The translations under genes were made by a program, and so were the position numbers. This document shows, in pieces, positions 38,644 through 48,195 of a stretch of DNA of 64,000 bases. The stretch comes from Photobacterium obscurum (lineage in GTDB: Bacteria > Pseudomonadota > Gammaproteobacteria > Enterobacterales > Vibrionaceae): contig NZ_JAKRRW010000016.1 of assembly GCF_026191635.1 (NCBI RefSeq), positions 1 to 64,000 of the forward strand. Reading direction: 5' to 3'. The notes beneath the pieces were generated by a model. It was not told where the DNA came from, made no database searches, and was given only the letters and a program-made list of their open reading frames with translations. Position 1 is the stretch's first letter; every line of letters begins with the position of its first letter.

Positions 38644-39492
38644 CTACTGCCCTGTCATCCAGTTTTCCATTGCGGCAAAGGTCGGCTTGTACTCGGTATG
38701 CAAAACTTTTCGACCGGCATCCAGCGCCAGCAAGGTCGGTTTCCCCTGAGCCTGGGAGACCAGAATGGCCGAGATCATATGCAGTGCCATCATCTCTTTT
38801 TTCACCTGATTGGCAATTGTCGCCGCCAACGGTTCAAACACCGCATAACACATCAGGATCCCGAAGAAGGTACCCACCAAAGCTGCGGCAACTTTTACCC
38901 CGATCAGAGCCAGGTCGCCGCCAATGCTCTGCATCGTCACCACAATCCCCAGTACCGCAGCCACGATACCAAAGCCCGGCATCGCTTCACCGACTTTGCC
39001 CAACGCTTTCGACGGTCGCATCAAGTCTTCTTCCAGGGTATGCAGCTCGAGTTCCAGCACTGCCTCCAGGTCATGGTGGTTCATTTTGCCCATCGCCATC
39101 ATACGCAGGTTGTCGGTAATGAAACTCACCAGCACATTGGATTTAGCCACTGCCGGATATTTATTAAAAATCGCACTGCTTTGCGGATTTTCAATGTGGT
39201 CATCAAGCTTCTTGATCCCGTCCTTACGGATGGTTTCCAGCAGCTCAAACATCAACTCTAACGTCGATTTATAAAAATCGGCACCATAGCCCTTGCCAAA
39301 CGCCATTTTGAGGCGAGTCAGGGTATTTTTCAGCACATAGGTCGGATTCGAAATCACCATTGCACCAAAACCGGCCCCGAGAATAATAATAAATTCAGCT
39401 GGTTGCCAAAGCGCCAACAAGCGCCCCGAGGCATGGGTGTAACCATATACAATGCACCCGAAAACAATGACAAAGCCGATAATAATTTGCAT
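38644..39492 (-). CDS. lafT: Lateral flagellar motor stator protein LafT (MotA-like)
   Basis: A 282-residue MotA homologue with four predicted membrane helices and the large cytoplasmic loop that touches FliG. Typical motifs are QPAEFIIILGAGFGAMVISNP near the first helices, GEAMPGFGIVAAVLGIVVTMQ with the conserved proline of helix 3, and GTFFGILMCYAVFEPLA with that of helix 4. It pairs with LafU to form the proton channel of the lateral motor. It lies 12 bases after lafS. Confidence 0.94.
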   Translation of the reverse strand: MQIIIGFVIVFGCIVYGYTHASGRLLALWQPAEFIIILGAGFGAMVISNPTYVLKNTLTRLKMAFGKGYGADFYKSTLELMFELLETIRKDGIKKLDDHIENPQSSAIFNKYPAVAKSNVLVSFITDNLRMMAMGKMNHHDLEAVLELELHTLEEDLMRPSKALGKVGEAMPGFGIVAAVLGIVVTMQSIGGDLALIGVKVAAALVGTFFGILMCYAVFEPLAATIANQVKKEMMALHMISAILVSQAQGKPTLLALDAGRKVLHTEYKPTFAAMENWMTGQ

Positions 39493-39504
39493 CTTGTTAC
39501 TCCG

Positions 39505-40260
39505 TTACACTGACGCACGCCAGTCAGTTAACATACTGTTCAGGCTTTTCAGAGCCTTTTTATGGATCTGGCTAACACGGGCTTCGGTCAGCTCAAATAC
39601 CAAGGCGATTTCTTTAAGATTCATTTCATGCTCATAGTAAAAACTCAAAATGACCTGCTCCCGCTCGGGCAAACGAGACAAAGCCTTGGCCATTGCTTGT
39701 TTTAATTGCGCACGTTCATAGGTATTGCATTGGAAGCTCAGGCCAAAAAATTGCTCACCATCGTCCTGCAAGGCTTCCAGGCTACCAAGGTTTTCAGCCT
39801 GGGAATCAAGCCGGCGACGTTGTACATCCCCCAGATCGATCCCCATCTCTACTGCCAGCTCCTGATCCGTCGGCACCCGCCCCAACTGGCGGCTAAGCTG
39901 ACGCTCAGTATCTCTGAGCTCATGGCCGTTTTGGCGAGAGCGGCGAGAACGCCAGTCCATCCGACGCAGTTCATCAAGAATGGCGCCACGAACACGCTGC
40001 GCAGCCAGACGTTCAAGTGCTGCATCATCTTCATCCGGGTAACGGCGAATAATATCAAGCAGGGCCACCAGGCCAATTTGCTCCATATCTTCCGACGACA
40101 TCACAGTCGTCACCTGGCCAGCCAGGTGCCTCACCACACGCTTTACAAGACCGGCAAAATGATTAACCAAACGCGTTTCCCGCGCCTTCTGGACCGGTTG
40201 GCGGTTCTGCTGGTAGGCATGAAGCCCCTGAGATTCATAAGACATTGCTGCACTGTGCAC
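39505..40260 (-). CDS. lafS: Lateral flagellar sigma factor 28, LafS
   Basis: A 251-residue FliA-type sigma factor that should direct late lateral genes such as lafA. Region 2 shows DMEQIGLVALLDIIRRYPDEDDAALERLAAQRVRGAILDELRRMDWRSR, and region 4 shows LPEREQVILSFYYEHEMNLKEIALVFELTEARVSQIHKKALKSL. The start is GTG with AAGGAG six bases upstream. It lies inside the fliD-lafU operon, so it is presumably made under LafK/sigma54 control. It is held by FlgM (57171-57443) until the hook is complete. Its promoter motif may be the one at 45881 and 57106. Confidence 0.94.
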   Translation of the reverse strand: MHSAAMSYESQGLHAYQQNRQPVQKARETRLVNHFAGLVKRVVRHLAGQVTTVMSSEDMEQIGLVALLDIIRRYPDEDDAALERLAAQRVRGAILDELRRMDWRSRRSRQNGHELRDTERQLSRQLGRVPTDQELAVEMGIDLGDVQRRRLDSQAENLGSLEALQDDGEQFFGLSFQCNTYERAQLKQAMAKALSRLPEREQVILSFYYEHEMNLKEIALVFELTEARVSQIHKKALKSLNSMLTDWRASV

Positions 40261-40270
40261 ATCAGACTCC

Positions 40271-40756
40271 TTACTGGATCACCATCTTGGTGATCAGTAC
40301 CTGATCGATCCCTTTGCTGCTCGCCATGTCATTCATAACACTTTGAATCGCATCGCGTAGCGCCGCCTGCAGTGGCTTCATCACACCTGACTGAGTCAGG
40401 TCGCTATAATGCAGTTCACTTAATAGCGTAATCACCGCATTACGCACGACCGGCATGTATTCCTGTACCGTGTCGAGCTGGTCCTGGTCGTAACTCATTA
40501 AGGATGCTTCCAACATCAGGTAATGCAGGCGATCATCGCCAGGCACGCTTACCACAAATTTGGTCAGCGGCAAAAAAACCGGTTTCTTTACCAACGCAGC
40601 CACGGGCACACTTTCTGCCACTTCAGCCACAACCTGCTGTTTAGCCTGCTGCTGGAAATACCACCAGCCCCCGCCTCCGGCCAGGGCAACAACCAGCACA
40701 ACCGCCGCAATGATCAGCGGGAGTTTGCTTTTCTTTTCTGTTGTTTCATCTGTCAT
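40271..40756 (-). CDS. fliL: Flagellar basal body-associated protein FliL (lateral)
   Basis: A 161-residue single-pass membrane protein (helix 13-32, LPLIIAAVVLVVALAGGGGWWYF) with a periplasmic FliL domain (VFLPLTKFVVSVPGDDRLHYLMLEASLM). FliL encircles stator units and supports torque. In the polar/lateral naming this corresponds to LafF. It lies 11 bases before lafS and 45 bases after fliK. Confidence 0.92.
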   Translation of the reverse strand: MTDETTEKKSKLPLIIAAVVLVVALAGGGGWWYFQQQAKQQVVAEVAESVPVAALVKKPVFLPLTKFVVSVPGDDRLHYLMLEASLMSYDQDQLDTVQEYMPVVRNAVITLLSELHYSDLTQSGVMKPLQAALRDAIQSVMNDMASSKGIDQVLITKMVIQ

Positions 40757-40801
40757 ATCAATTTCTTACTTATCATCAAACCGCATCGTCAAACCGCGCC
40801 A

Positions 40802-42052
40802 TCAAACCATGGCTTCGTAACGACCTTCCAGGCCCGATAGCGCCGTCGCCGAAGTATCTTCAGGCTGCATCATCACTTGGTTTGCCATGATGCCAGTTTC
40901 ATCTTCCGCCCCTGACTGCTGGTGCGACTGCTGATACTGCCCGCTAGAAACAGAAACGTCTGCCAGCTGCATCTGGCTGCCATCGAGATCAAACCTTAGC
41001 CGCTCGGCATTGGCCGCGAGTGCCTCACGCAGCTGCGGATGAGCAGCGGTAAAGTGCACTGAAACCTTGTCTCCCTCCAGGCGCAGGTTCACTTCCAGTC
41101 TTCCCAATTCAGGCGGGTCCAACCGTACATGGGCCTGCTGGATCTGATCGGTTTTACTCAGCTGCATACGCGAGCGTAACTGCTCAACCAGATCACGGCC
41201 CCATTCCGGCTCAGTCACATCCACACTGGCATGAAACTGCTGCGTAGCACTGGTCGTTGCAGACGATGATGGCATAGTCATATTGGTACCACTGTTGATC
41301 TGGCTACTGATATTGCTGTGCATATTCATTGCCGGTACCGATAGCGAGGTCGCCGCCAGCTTATCCATCAGGGTGCCGCCATCGACAGGTATCATCATCT
41401 CCTTGGCAAGTGGCAACGCATCACCTGCAACCGCCTTTTGCTGTTTGACCAACTGTTGCACTTGTTCAAGCAACTCGGCGTTGGCCGGGTCGGTTTGCGC
41501 CGCCTGTCCGGTTAACCGAGCCAAAAACTGGTTCATCTGCTGAACCGCATCCTGGCCCTTGCTCTGCCCTGCTTGCTGTCCAGTAACCTGTCCGGCTAGC
41601 TGCGCTAGCAACTGCTCCTGCTGCCCAGCTTCCAACCCGGAAAGCGGATTGCCTGCCTGCAAGCCTTGAAGCTGCGGTGTCACTGTGGCTGCCGACGAGG
41701 AAACCGGCAAAGCAGCCGCCGAACCAGCCAAAGCATTCTGCTGCGCCAGACTCATTGCTGCAGATTCCGGTGTTCCGCCCTGTAACCTCAGCGCTTCGGC
41801 CGATAGCTGTTGCGACTGCGGTTGCGATGGCTGTTGTGAAGATTCGGCAGACTGCAACGGTTGGTCACCGTTCTCTGCAACTTCAGCGTGTTCTTCTTCC
41901 GAGACCGCTGATTGATCCAGCTTCTGCTCGAACTCAGCAAAACTTACCGGCTCACTGTTATTGGAGCCGTTAGGTTGAATGCTTGGGGAGCCCACAGATG
42001 AGGAGCTTGTTTGAGTAGCGTTTTTTACGGCTACATTGGCTGAAACTTGCAT
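40802..42052 (-). CDS. fliK: Flagellar hook-length control protein FliK (lateral)
   Basis: A 416-residue protein, also called LafE in lateral systems. The first 270 residues are glutamine/serine/alanine-rich and repetitive, as in molecular-ruler regions. The C-terminal Flg_hook domain carries IQQAHVRLDPPELGRLEVNLRLEGDKVSVHFTAAHPQLREAL, which switches the export gate from hook to filament substrates. The poorly conserved N-terminus is normal for FliK. Confidence 0.92.
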   Translation of the reverse strand: MQVSANVAVKNATQTSSSSVGSPSIQPNGSNNSEPVSFAEFEQKLDQSAVSEEEHAEVAENGDQPLQSAESSQQPSQPQSQQLSAEALRLQGGTPESAAMSLAQQNALAGSAAALPVSSSAATVTPQLQGLQAGNPLSGLEAGQQEQLLAQLAGQVTGQQAGQSKGQDAVQQMNQFLARLTGQAAQTDPANAELLEQVQQLVKQQKAVAGDALPLAKEMMIPVDGGTLMDKLAATSLSVPAMNMHSNISSQINSGTNMTMPSSSATTSATQQFHASVDVTEPEWGRDLVEQLRSRMQLSKTDQIQQAHVRLDPPELGRLEVNLRLEGDKVSVHFTAAHPQLREALAANAERLRFDLDGSQMQLADVSVSSGQYQQSHQQSGAEDETGIMANQVMMQPEDTSATALSGLEGRYEAMV

Positions 42053-42060
42053 GTCACTCT

Positions 42061-42351
42061 TTATTCTTGATGTTGCAGGTAGGCGTGCATTCCTTCTTGA
42101 TTACACGCCTGCTGCTGGATTTGCTGCTGGGTGCGCGCTTTTTCTCGCTCGCCCTCAGCAATCATGGTGCTATAAAACCCGTTAAGTCGCTGAAGCTGTT
42201 GCTTCTCGGCTACGGTCAATCGCTGCTGCCTGATTGTCGGGATAGCTCGTTGAAGTTTGCCATCCAGCTGCGCGAGCGCATCCCAGTCCTGAGCCGCCAG
42301 AGCCTGCTCAAAACTGTCGTGCAGTCTCTTCAACTGCAGCTCAATCTTCAC
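42061..42351 (-). CDS. lafD: LafD, FliT-like flagellar protein
   Basis: A 96-residue, highly helical, glutamine-rich protein between fliS and fliK, the position of fliT/lafD in lateral flagellar operons. FliT proteins chaperone the cap protein FliD. Sequence similarity is weak, so the call rests mostly on size, helical character and position. It overlaps the fliS end by 11 bases. Confidence 0.75.
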   Translation of the reverse strand: MKIELQLKRLHDSFEQALAAQDWDALAQLDGKLQRAIPTIRQQRLTVAEKQQLQRLNGFYSTMIAEGEREKARTQQQIQQQACNQEGMHAYLQHQE

Positions 42352-42745
42352 TGCCGACCTGCACGCGATTTGGTTTCAGCACAACCCAGCCTTCGAGAAT
42401 TTCGCTGATCAGGTGGCTCACCTCATCAATGGCTGCCACATCGTTGCCAATGTTGGCCTCGAACAAACGGCGACCGCAGTAGTCGTAAAGGCGAAACAGC
42501 TCCTGAGTCACTTCGCCGCCTTTCTCTTCATCCAATACGGTGCTCAAACCGTTCAAGATATCGAGACACTTGGAAATCATCATGCCCTTGTCGGCAATCT
42601 GACCGCGCTCCATAAAGCCGCGGGCACGCCCGAGGTTTTCCAGTAGCCCTTCCAGCAACATCTGGATCAGGCGGTGCGGACTGGCCGACGCCGCCTGGGC
42701 ATGGTTCTGTGAATGTTGGTAAGCACCTAGACCTTCGTTATTCAT
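42341..42745 (-). CDS. fliS: Flagellin export chaperone FliS (lateral, LafC)
   Basis: A 134-residue helical protein with the FliS pattern: AYQHSQNHAQAASASPHRLIQMLLEGLLENLGRARGFMERG, then KCLDILNGLSTVLDEEKGGEVTQELFRLYDYCGRRLFEAN. It binds the flagellin C-terminus in the cytoplasm and delivers it to the export gate. The start is ATG 42745; a GTG one codon earlier is equally open. Confidence 0.92.
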   Translation of the reverse strand: MNNEGLGAYQHSQNHAQAASASPHRLIQMLLEGLLENLGRARGFMERGQIADKGMMISKCLDILNGLSTVLDEEKGGEVTQELFRLYDYCGRRLFEANIGNDVAAIDEVSHLISEILEGWVVLKPNRVQVGSED

Positions 42746-42760
42746 CACTTTTCGCTCTAA

Positions 42761-44311
42761 TTACATCAACATGCTATACAACATGCTCTGAGTTTGGTTC
42801 ATTTGGGCAATCTGGCTGTCCATCTTGGCGTAGTAGTTACGCAGGTAGATAGTCTTGGCTTCCATTCGCTCGTCCAGCTTTTCGCGGTCTTCCGCAATCT
42901 GCTTATTGCTGTATTCCAGCTGGTCAATCCGGCGATCATAGGTACCGCCATTTTTATGGTAATCATCCATAATAACCAGCATCTCATCCATCATGCCGGT
43001 TTGGGTACCATCGCCCAAAAACAGGGTCGAGACCGCTTCAAAGTCATCTTCCAGCGCCTTGTCGAGCTTCTTCTGGTCGATTTCCAGCGTCCCTTCACGG
43101 GTGGTGGTAATACCCAGTTGAGACAGCGTCTGATAGGTAGATGCGGTGTACTCGTCACCAATCACCCCACGCATTCGGCTGATCATGCTACGCGTAGCCG
43201 AATCGCCAGATAGTGCCGCGGCGCCGTCTTCGCTCGATTTGGTGTAGGTATTGACCGTCTCGATGACTGAGTTATAGGCTTCGACAAACGCCTTAATATT
43301 GGTGTTGACCGCCGCCTCGTCACGCTCGACCTTGACGTTAACCGTGCCGGTATCTTTCAGGTTCAGGCTGATACCGTCGATCACGTTTTCCATCTTGTTG
43401 GTGGCCGAAGTCAGCTCCATCGAGCCATATTTCACAATGGCATCTTCGGCTGTCTGCAGGTTCTTCTGGCTATTTTCAGGCTGAGTGATATCCAGCGTGT
43501 TGCCTTTAATATCTGCAGGATTGATCGTTACGCTGATGGCACTGACGGCATTCGCTACCCCGGTATCTTTACCGTTCAGTACCATGCTGATCCCGTCACC
43601 GGAACGAACCAGTGTCGCTTTCACCCCGTCATTGTCAGGATGGTTATTGATCGCCGACTGCAGCTCTTCAATCGTCACCCCGTCATTGGTCAAACGGGTA
43701 ACTTCATCGTCGTAAGCTTGCTGACGGGTGTTGTAACTGTCCAACCGACTCTGGTCAAAATCCGGGTTAGCTGAGTTTTCCAGAATATCTTTGATTGCAG
43801 CCTGATCGGTGGTGACATCCAGGCCATGCTTGTCAGCAATATCCTGGTAAACCTGATCGGTATGGGCTTGTTTCTTGTCGTTTTGCTCGGTGATCAGATC
43901 CGTTTGTACGGTTGCAATATCAATGTTAACCGAGTCAAAACTGATGCTGCCTTTGGTGAACGTACTGCCTTCCGAGACCTTGAAAAGCTGATCGCGCTGG
44001 GCCTGTGCCAGCTGGGTTACTTCAAAACTGTATTCCCCGGCGACCGCATTGCTATCGACGGTTGCCGACAATACGTCTTCGTTGCTTAACACCGATTTTA
44101 GTTTTTCGAGATCGCTGCTGGAGTTCAAATCCTCAACTTTGTCGCGGAAGCTGTTGATGGTGCTCTGAATCTCTTTCAGCGCATCCATCTCGGCACTATT
44201 CATGCCCTCGGTGCGATCGAGCTGGTTATCTTTTGGCGCGCGTTCGGCAGCAACGATTGCACTGATCATGCTTTCATAATCAATGCCTGAGCCTAATCCT
44301 GTCATTAACAT
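42761..44311 (-). CDS. fliD: Flagellar filament cap protein FliD (lateral, LafB)
   Basis: A 516-residue hook-associated protein 2 that caps the growing filament and folds incoming flagellin. The N-terminal LMTGLGSGIDYESMISAIVAAERAPKDNQLDR and the C-terminal SQLGITTTREGTLEIDQKKLDKALEDDFEAVSTLF and helical tail are family-typical. GGAG lies eight bases before the ATG. It is the first gene of the operon fliD-fliS-lafD-fliK-fliL-lafS-lafT-lafU, with a sigma54-type promoter about 100 bases upstream. Confidence 0.94.
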   Translation of the reverse strand: MLMTGLGSGIDYESMISAIVAAERAPKDNQLDRTEGMNSAEMDALKEIQSTINSFRDKVEDLNSSSDLEKLKSVLSNEDVLSATVDSNAVAGEYSFEVTQLAQAQRDQLFKVSEGSTFTKGSISFDSVNIDIATVQTDLITEQNDKKQAHTDQVYQDIADKHGLDVTTDQAAIKDILENSANPDFDQSRLDSYNTRQQAYDDEVTRLTNDGVTIEELQSAINNHPDNDGVKATLVRSGDGISMVLNGKDTGVANAVSAISVTINPADIKGNTLDITQPENSQKNLQTAEDAIVKYGSMELTSATNKMENVIDGISLNLKDTGTVNVKVERDEAAVNTNIKAFVEAYNSVIETVNTYTKSSEDGAAALSGDSATRSMISRMRGVIGDEYTASTYQTLSQLGITTTREGTLEIDQKKLDKALEDDFEAVSTLFLGDGTQTGMMDEMLVIMDDYHKNGGTYDRRIDQLEYSNKQIAEDREKLDERMEAKTIYLRNYYAKMDSQIAQMNQTQSMLYSMLM

Positions 44312-44410
44312 ATTCTAATCTCCGCCAAGAGTGCCTTTACTCAGGTTCAGCCAAGCAACACGTCCCAGAGCAACTTAAAACGATCTGAAACAACCCGAAA
44401 TGACACTAAA

Positions 44411-44426
44411 AGCAAAATCCATACCA
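44411..44426 (-). promoter_or_regulatory. Sigma54 promoter candidate for the fliD-lafU operon
   Basis: On the minus strand TGGTATGGATTTTGCT fits TGGCACG N4 TTGCW, with GG and GC ten bases apart. It lies between the lafA terminator and the fliD start. This would place lafS, carried by the operon, under the sigma54 activator LafK. Confidence 0.65.
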
Positions 44427-44459
44427 TTTTTAAAATGGTGATTTTAAAGGGCCAGATAA

Positions 44460-44486
44460 AAAGAAAGCGGAAGTAAAACTTCCGCT
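44460..44486 (-). terminator. Intrinsic terminator of lafA
   Basis: AGCGGAAGT and ACTTCCGCT with a 3-base loop; on the minus strand it is followed by TTCTTTTT. It isolates the flagellin transcript from the fliD operon. Confidence 0.85.
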
Positions 44487-44540
44487 CTGAATAAATATGG
44501 CGACATAAAATAGCCGCCTACAGTTATGCAACTACAACAA

Positions 44541-45767
44541 TTAACGTAGTAGCTGAGAAACCATGCTTGGCATCTGGTTTGCTTGAGAAAGTACGGTGAT
44601 ACCCGCTTGCATCATTGTGTTCTGCTTAGTCATGTTGGCAGATTCTGCCGCGATGTCTGCATCCATGATGCGGCCTTTCGCCACAGACATGTTCTCTTTG
44701 ATGTTGCCCAGGTTGTTGATAGTTGACTGGAAACGGTTCTGCGTCGCACCCAGGTCAGCACGGATAGAACCTACGTTATCAATCATTGCATCGATTTCTT
44801 GGATCGCTGTTTCAGAATCAGCAATCGTATCAACTTTACCTAGTGAAGCTGTATCTAGTGATGCACTGTCTACTTTTACGTTGATTACGTTTGGATCAGC
44901 AAATGCAGTCGAGGTTACGCCTGCCGTATCCATTGCCGTTTTAAGCGCACTCAAGTCGTTTGTACCAGTACCATCAGCTGCATCTGCAGTCAAAGTGCTA
45001 CCGTCAAAGTTCACAGTTACAGCATTAGCTAGGTCTACCAGCTTTTGCTCTTCAGCAGTGAAAGCTTCACCAGCAGCATCAACATCTAAACCAGTGGTGA
45101 ATCGATCGGTACCAAGAGTGTTGTTCAATAGAGTCGCTTCACCAGCCGTTAGAGTTTTTGCTGTACCAGAACCTGCACCTACCTTTGCCTCAAGCGTTTT
45201 GAAAGTGGCTAAGTCAGCATCACTGATACCACCAAGGGCACTCTGAACATCTGCCAATGCTTTGGTACCATCAGCCTTAGAGGTAACCGTTGCATCTTTT
45301 GGCTCAACATCAGCACCTACCTGGAAATCAACACCGGTAGATAGTTTGTCAAACAGTTTCTCGCCCTTACCGAACGTCGTTGTTTCTACGATACGATCCA
45401 GCTCTTTGCTCAGCGCCTGGAATTCTTTGTTCAGTGCTGCACGGTCAGAATCTGAGTTAGTGCCGTTTTTAGACTGAACCGCCAGGTCACGCTGACGTTG
45501 TAGGATGTTGGTAAATTCTTGCAGTGAGCCTTCTGCCGTCTGAGACATTGAGATGCCGTCGTTAGCATTACGCTGAGCCACACCCAGACCGTTGATCTGA
45601 GAATCCATGCGGTTAGCAATTTGTAGGCCCGCAGCATCATCTTTCGCGCTATTGATACGAAGACCGGTAGACAGACGGTTCAGAGAGTTGTTTAGCGAAG
45701 TTTGCGTACCCATCATGTTACGCTGTGCATTCATTGATGCGAAGTTGGTGTTTAGGCTCATTGCCAT
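44541..45767 (-). CDS. lafA: Lateral flagellin LafA
   Basis: A 408-residue filament subunit. The conserved D0/D1 N-terminus ([51 protein letters not shown]) and C-terminus ([45 protein letters not shown]) frame a variable, alanine/threonine/aspartate-rich centre (about 150-315) exposed on the filament. This is the only flagellin gene here, as expected for lateral filaments. An AGGA ribosome site precedes the ATG. A long leader carries the LafS-type promoter motif and its own terminator follows. Confidence 0.95.
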   Translation of the reverse strand: MAMSLNTNFASMNAQRNMMGTQTSLNNSLNRLSTGLRINSAKDDAAGLQIANRMDSQINGLGVAQRNANDGISMSQTAEGSLQEFTNILQRQRDLAVQSKNGTNSDSDRAALNKEFQALSKELDRIVETTTFGKGEKLFDKLSTGVDFQVGADVEPKDATVTSKADGTKALADVQSALGGISDADLATFKTLEAKVGAGSGTAKTLTAGEATLLNNTLGTDRFTTGLDVDAAGEAFTAEEQKLVDLANAVTVNFDGSTLTADAADGTGTNDLSALKTAMDTAGVTSTAFADPNVINVKVDSASLDTASLGKVDTIADSETAIQEIDAMIDNVGSIRADLGATQNRFQSTINNLGNIKENMSVAKGRIMDADIAAESANMTKQNTMMQAGITVLSQANQMPSMVSQLLR

Positions 45768-45880
45768 GGGAAAATTCCTCAGTTCAGTATTAAACGGTCA
45801 ATGTCATAACGGATGTCAAAACCAGCGTCGAATTGCTTGGGTCGAGGTTCGAATGACAGTGCTTCTTGTCTTGTTACTTT

Positions 45881-45911
45881 TTTAATGCGACCTGGCTGAG
45901 GAATGCTTAAA
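45881..45911 (-). promoter_or_regulatory. LafS-type promoter of lafA
   Basis: On the minus strand TTTAAGCATTCC, seven bases, GGTCGCATTA. The same motif with identical spacing precedes flgM at 57106-57134 and was not seen elsewhere in the window. Both are classic sigma28-dependent genes. Confidence 0.75.
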
Positions 45912-46047
45912 CCTTTTTTAGGACTTTTTTACGAATAATTCTGATATAGCGTGATACCGCTTCCAATGCTAGTGGCCGTGTTTTGTGATGACTTGTTGTC
46001 AGAAAAGGGAACAAGCGGCAATAAGAAAAGAGCCAAACAACAGGCAA

Positions 46048-46071
46048 TAAAAAAGCGAGCCGAAGCTCGCT
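46048..46071 (-). terminator. Intrinsic terminator of the flgB-lafW operon
   Basis: AGCGAGC, TTCG loop on the minus strand, GCTCGCT then TTTTT; located about 32 bases past the lafW stop. Confidence 0.9.
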
Positions 46072-46102
46072 CTATTTTTAACTATCTAAATCAAAAGAAT
46101 GA

Positions 46103-47188
46103 TTATGGCTCAAGTAACGCCACCACGTTATGGCGCGAGGCATTCGCCTGGGCCAGCAGGGTCGGTACTGCATTATCAATCAGCTGCAGCGATACGTTAC
46201 CAGGGGCCTCCAACCAGCTGGCTTCAATCACTCCGTCGCTACTAACCACGCCGGACTTCATCATATTGGTGCTCATCAATTGCTCCAGATCCAGGCTCAC
46301 CTGACGCTGCACTTTATTCATCTGGGTCAGGGCCTGCTGAATTTTCTGCATCATGCGTTCAATATCAGCCAATGCCTTGCGGGTAGACTGCGGTTTGCCG
46401 AACTCCAGTTCCTGCGGCTCAACCGCATTCTTGTCTTTCGGCTCCAGCTTGGCTTTTACCGGATTGCCCGCCGGTAGGATCTGTCCGCCACCCGACATCC
46501 AGATCCCTTTTTTAATTTCCGGCCACTGTTCTTTCGGCACCGAAAACGCCAGATCGCCATACTTGTCGACCTCAACCTGAATATTGCGCGGGGCAAACGC
46601 CTGATTCAGCTTGTCGGCGATTTCATCAATACTTTCATCGTTATCAATCCTCGCCCGCACCGAGTTCGGCGCTCCGGAGTCAAACTGGAAACGCAAAATC
46701 TCATCTTGTTGGCGCAGGGTATTCAGGCGCAGGCCCTTCATCGAAAAGCCTTCCTGCTGCGGCTGCTCGCTAATGCGCGGAGTCAGATCATGATGCAGCA
46801 CCGGCTCGCCTTCATACTTGGCTTCACGGGTTAACTTAACCAGCTTGTTTTTCATCTGATGCAATGACTGCTGCAACTGGTCTTTCTTATTTTCCTGGGT
46901 ATTGAGCGAACGGCGTGCCATCTGGCGTAGCTGTCCCAGTAGCTCGCCCGCTTCTTGCAACGCTTTCTGCGCACTTTGCGCCTGGGCGGCCTGACGATGC
47001 GCCTCGCTAGTCTTTACCAGCAGGCTGCGATTCTTGCCACCCAGGCTCGAATGCTGTTGCTGCTGTTTCGGTTGTTTCTCACTAACCTTTGCCACCGCGA
47101 CAACAGGCTGCTGCTTCGCTATACGATCAGGTTGTGTACTGTCACTGCTACGCAGAGTACTGTGGCTGGAGGTAATTTGATTAACCAA
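46103..47188 (-). CDS. lafW: LafW-like flagellin-related hook-associated protein
   Basis: A 361-residue protein between flgL and lafA, the place of lafW in Vibrio and Aeromonas lateral clusters. The helical N-terminal part (QAAQAQSAQKALQEAGELLGQLRQMARRSLNTQENKKDQLQQSLHQM) and C-terminal ADIERMMQKIQQALTQMNKVQRQVSLDLEQLMS look like the coiled coils of axial proteins, around a beta-rich centre. Family assignment rests on position and general character. The probable start is TTG with GAGG five bases upstream. Confidence 0.65.
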   Translation of the reverse strand: MVNQITSSHSTLRSSDSTQPDRIAKQQPVVAVAKVSEKQPKQQQQHSSLGGKNRSLLVKTSEAHRQAAQAQSAQKALQEAGELLGQLRQMARRSLNTQENKKDQLQQSLHQMKNKLVKLTREAKYEGEPVLHHDLTPRISEQPQQEGFSMKGLRLNTLRQQDEILRFQFDSGAPNSVRARIDNDESIDEIADKLNQAFAPRNIQVEVDKYGDLAFSVPKEQWPEIKKGIWMSGGGQILPAGNPVKAKLEPKDKNAVEPQELEFGKPQSTRKALADIERMMQKIQQALTQMNKVQRQVSLDLEQLMSTNMMKSGVVSSDGVIEASWLEAPGNVSLQLIDNAVPTLLAQANASRHNVVALLEP

Positions 47189-47254
47189 TGTGGCCTCATC
47201 TATCAGTCAGACAGGGCCGATAAACTGTTACCGACCCCACTCGGGTTGCCCCGA

Positions 47255-48169
47255 TTACATCAATTTAAACAGGGATAAATTCTGGATTTTACTGTAAGTC
47301 ATCTGGGTTGCCTGCAGTGCCGCCATCTGAGAGTTCATCTCTAGAATCGCCTCACTGTAATCCAGATCCTTCACTTCGCCGATCAGCTTATCATTGAGCA
47401 ATTTATTGTCTTCATGAGAACCGTCGACCATGGTCAGTGCATTACGCTGTCCGCCAACGTCCGTCCACACCTTGTTAATAGTGCTCATCGTGGCATCGAG
47501 ATCACTTTGAGCATTGGTTACACTGGCGGTTAGCGTGCCTTGCTCAATCGACGGATCACGCAAATCCGTCACTAGCTGATCCAGGGTGTTGAATATATCA
47601 CTTCCGCCGCTGAAAAAAATCGAATCTGCGGTCTGATTGGCAGGAATTGTCATCGATTCGGCCACCTGTACCATCCGCTGGTCACCATTGCCCATATAAG
47701 TGTACTTACCTGTCGTAGGGTCTTTTACCACTGGCTGGGTATCGGTTTTGGTACCGGCAAAAATATAGTCGCCGTTAGGGTTCTTGCTGTTAGCGGTATC
47801 GGCCAGCTGCTCCAGAATCGAATCTAATTCTGTTGCAATGGCCTCACGGCCCGCTGTAGTGCTGTTGCTGGCATTCATTACGCTGGTCACCAGCTCCTGC
47901 GCCCGCAACACGGCATTGTTCGACGAATCCAGGTGGGATTCGGTCTGGCCCAGCTGCGCTTCCAGGTTAGAAATATTTTTCTGAAACTGGTTAATGTTGG
48001 CCTGCTCGCGATCGAGCATCATCAGCTGAACCGAGCCTAGCGGATCATCCGACGGCTTGAGCATTCGCTCACCCGAGCTCAGCTGCATAAACGATTTGTT
48101 GACCCCGGTGGTCGAGGTTTGCATGCTGGTGAGCATGACACTATTGAGCTGAGCCGTACTTAAACGCAT
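47255..48169 (-). CDS. flgL: Flagellar hook-filament junction protein FlgL (lateral)
   Basis: A 304-residue HAP3 protein joining hook and filament. The N-terminus MRLSTAQLNSVMLTSMQTSTTGVNKSFMQLSSGERMLKPSDDPLG is characteristic, and the protein ends in the usual axial coiled coil DYSEAILEMNSQMAALQATQMTYSKIQNLSLFKLM. It follows flgK by 26 bases. Confidence 0.95.
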   Translation of the reverse strand: MRLSTAQLNSVMLTSMQTSTTGVNKSFMQLSSGERMLKPSDDPLGSVQLMMLDREQANINQFQKNISNLEAQLGQTESHLDSSNNAVLRAQELVTSVMNASNSTTAGREAIATELDSILEQLADTANSKNPNGDYIFAGTKTDTQPVVKDPTTGKYTYMGNGDQRMVQVAESMTIPANQTADSIFFSGGSDIFNTLDQLVTDLRDPSIEQGTLTASVTNAQSDLDATMSTINKVWTDVGGQRNALTMVDGSHEDNKLLNDKLIGEVKDLDYSEAILEMNSQMAALQATQMTYSKIQNLSLFKLM

Positions 48170-48195
48170 GTCACTTTCCTCTTGTTTATGACCAA

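Larger units (their letters stand above)
45768..46102. promoter_or_regulatory. lafA upstream region
   Basis: A 335-bp interval between lafW and lafA with no credible gene. It holds the terminator of the flgB-lafW transcript (46048-46071), the LafS-type promoter motif (45881-45911) and a leader of roughly 100 bases before the lafA start. Confidence 0.7.

Noticed and set aside
38572..39261. Long open frame (229 codons) antisense to lafT
   Set aside because: The lafT frame has clear MotA homology; the antisense frame is histidine-rich shadow coding.
45951..46304. Small gene upstream of lafA on the plus strand
   Set aside because: It overlaps the 3' end of lafW and crosses the lafW terminator; the lysine-rich residues come from the A-run of the hairpin.
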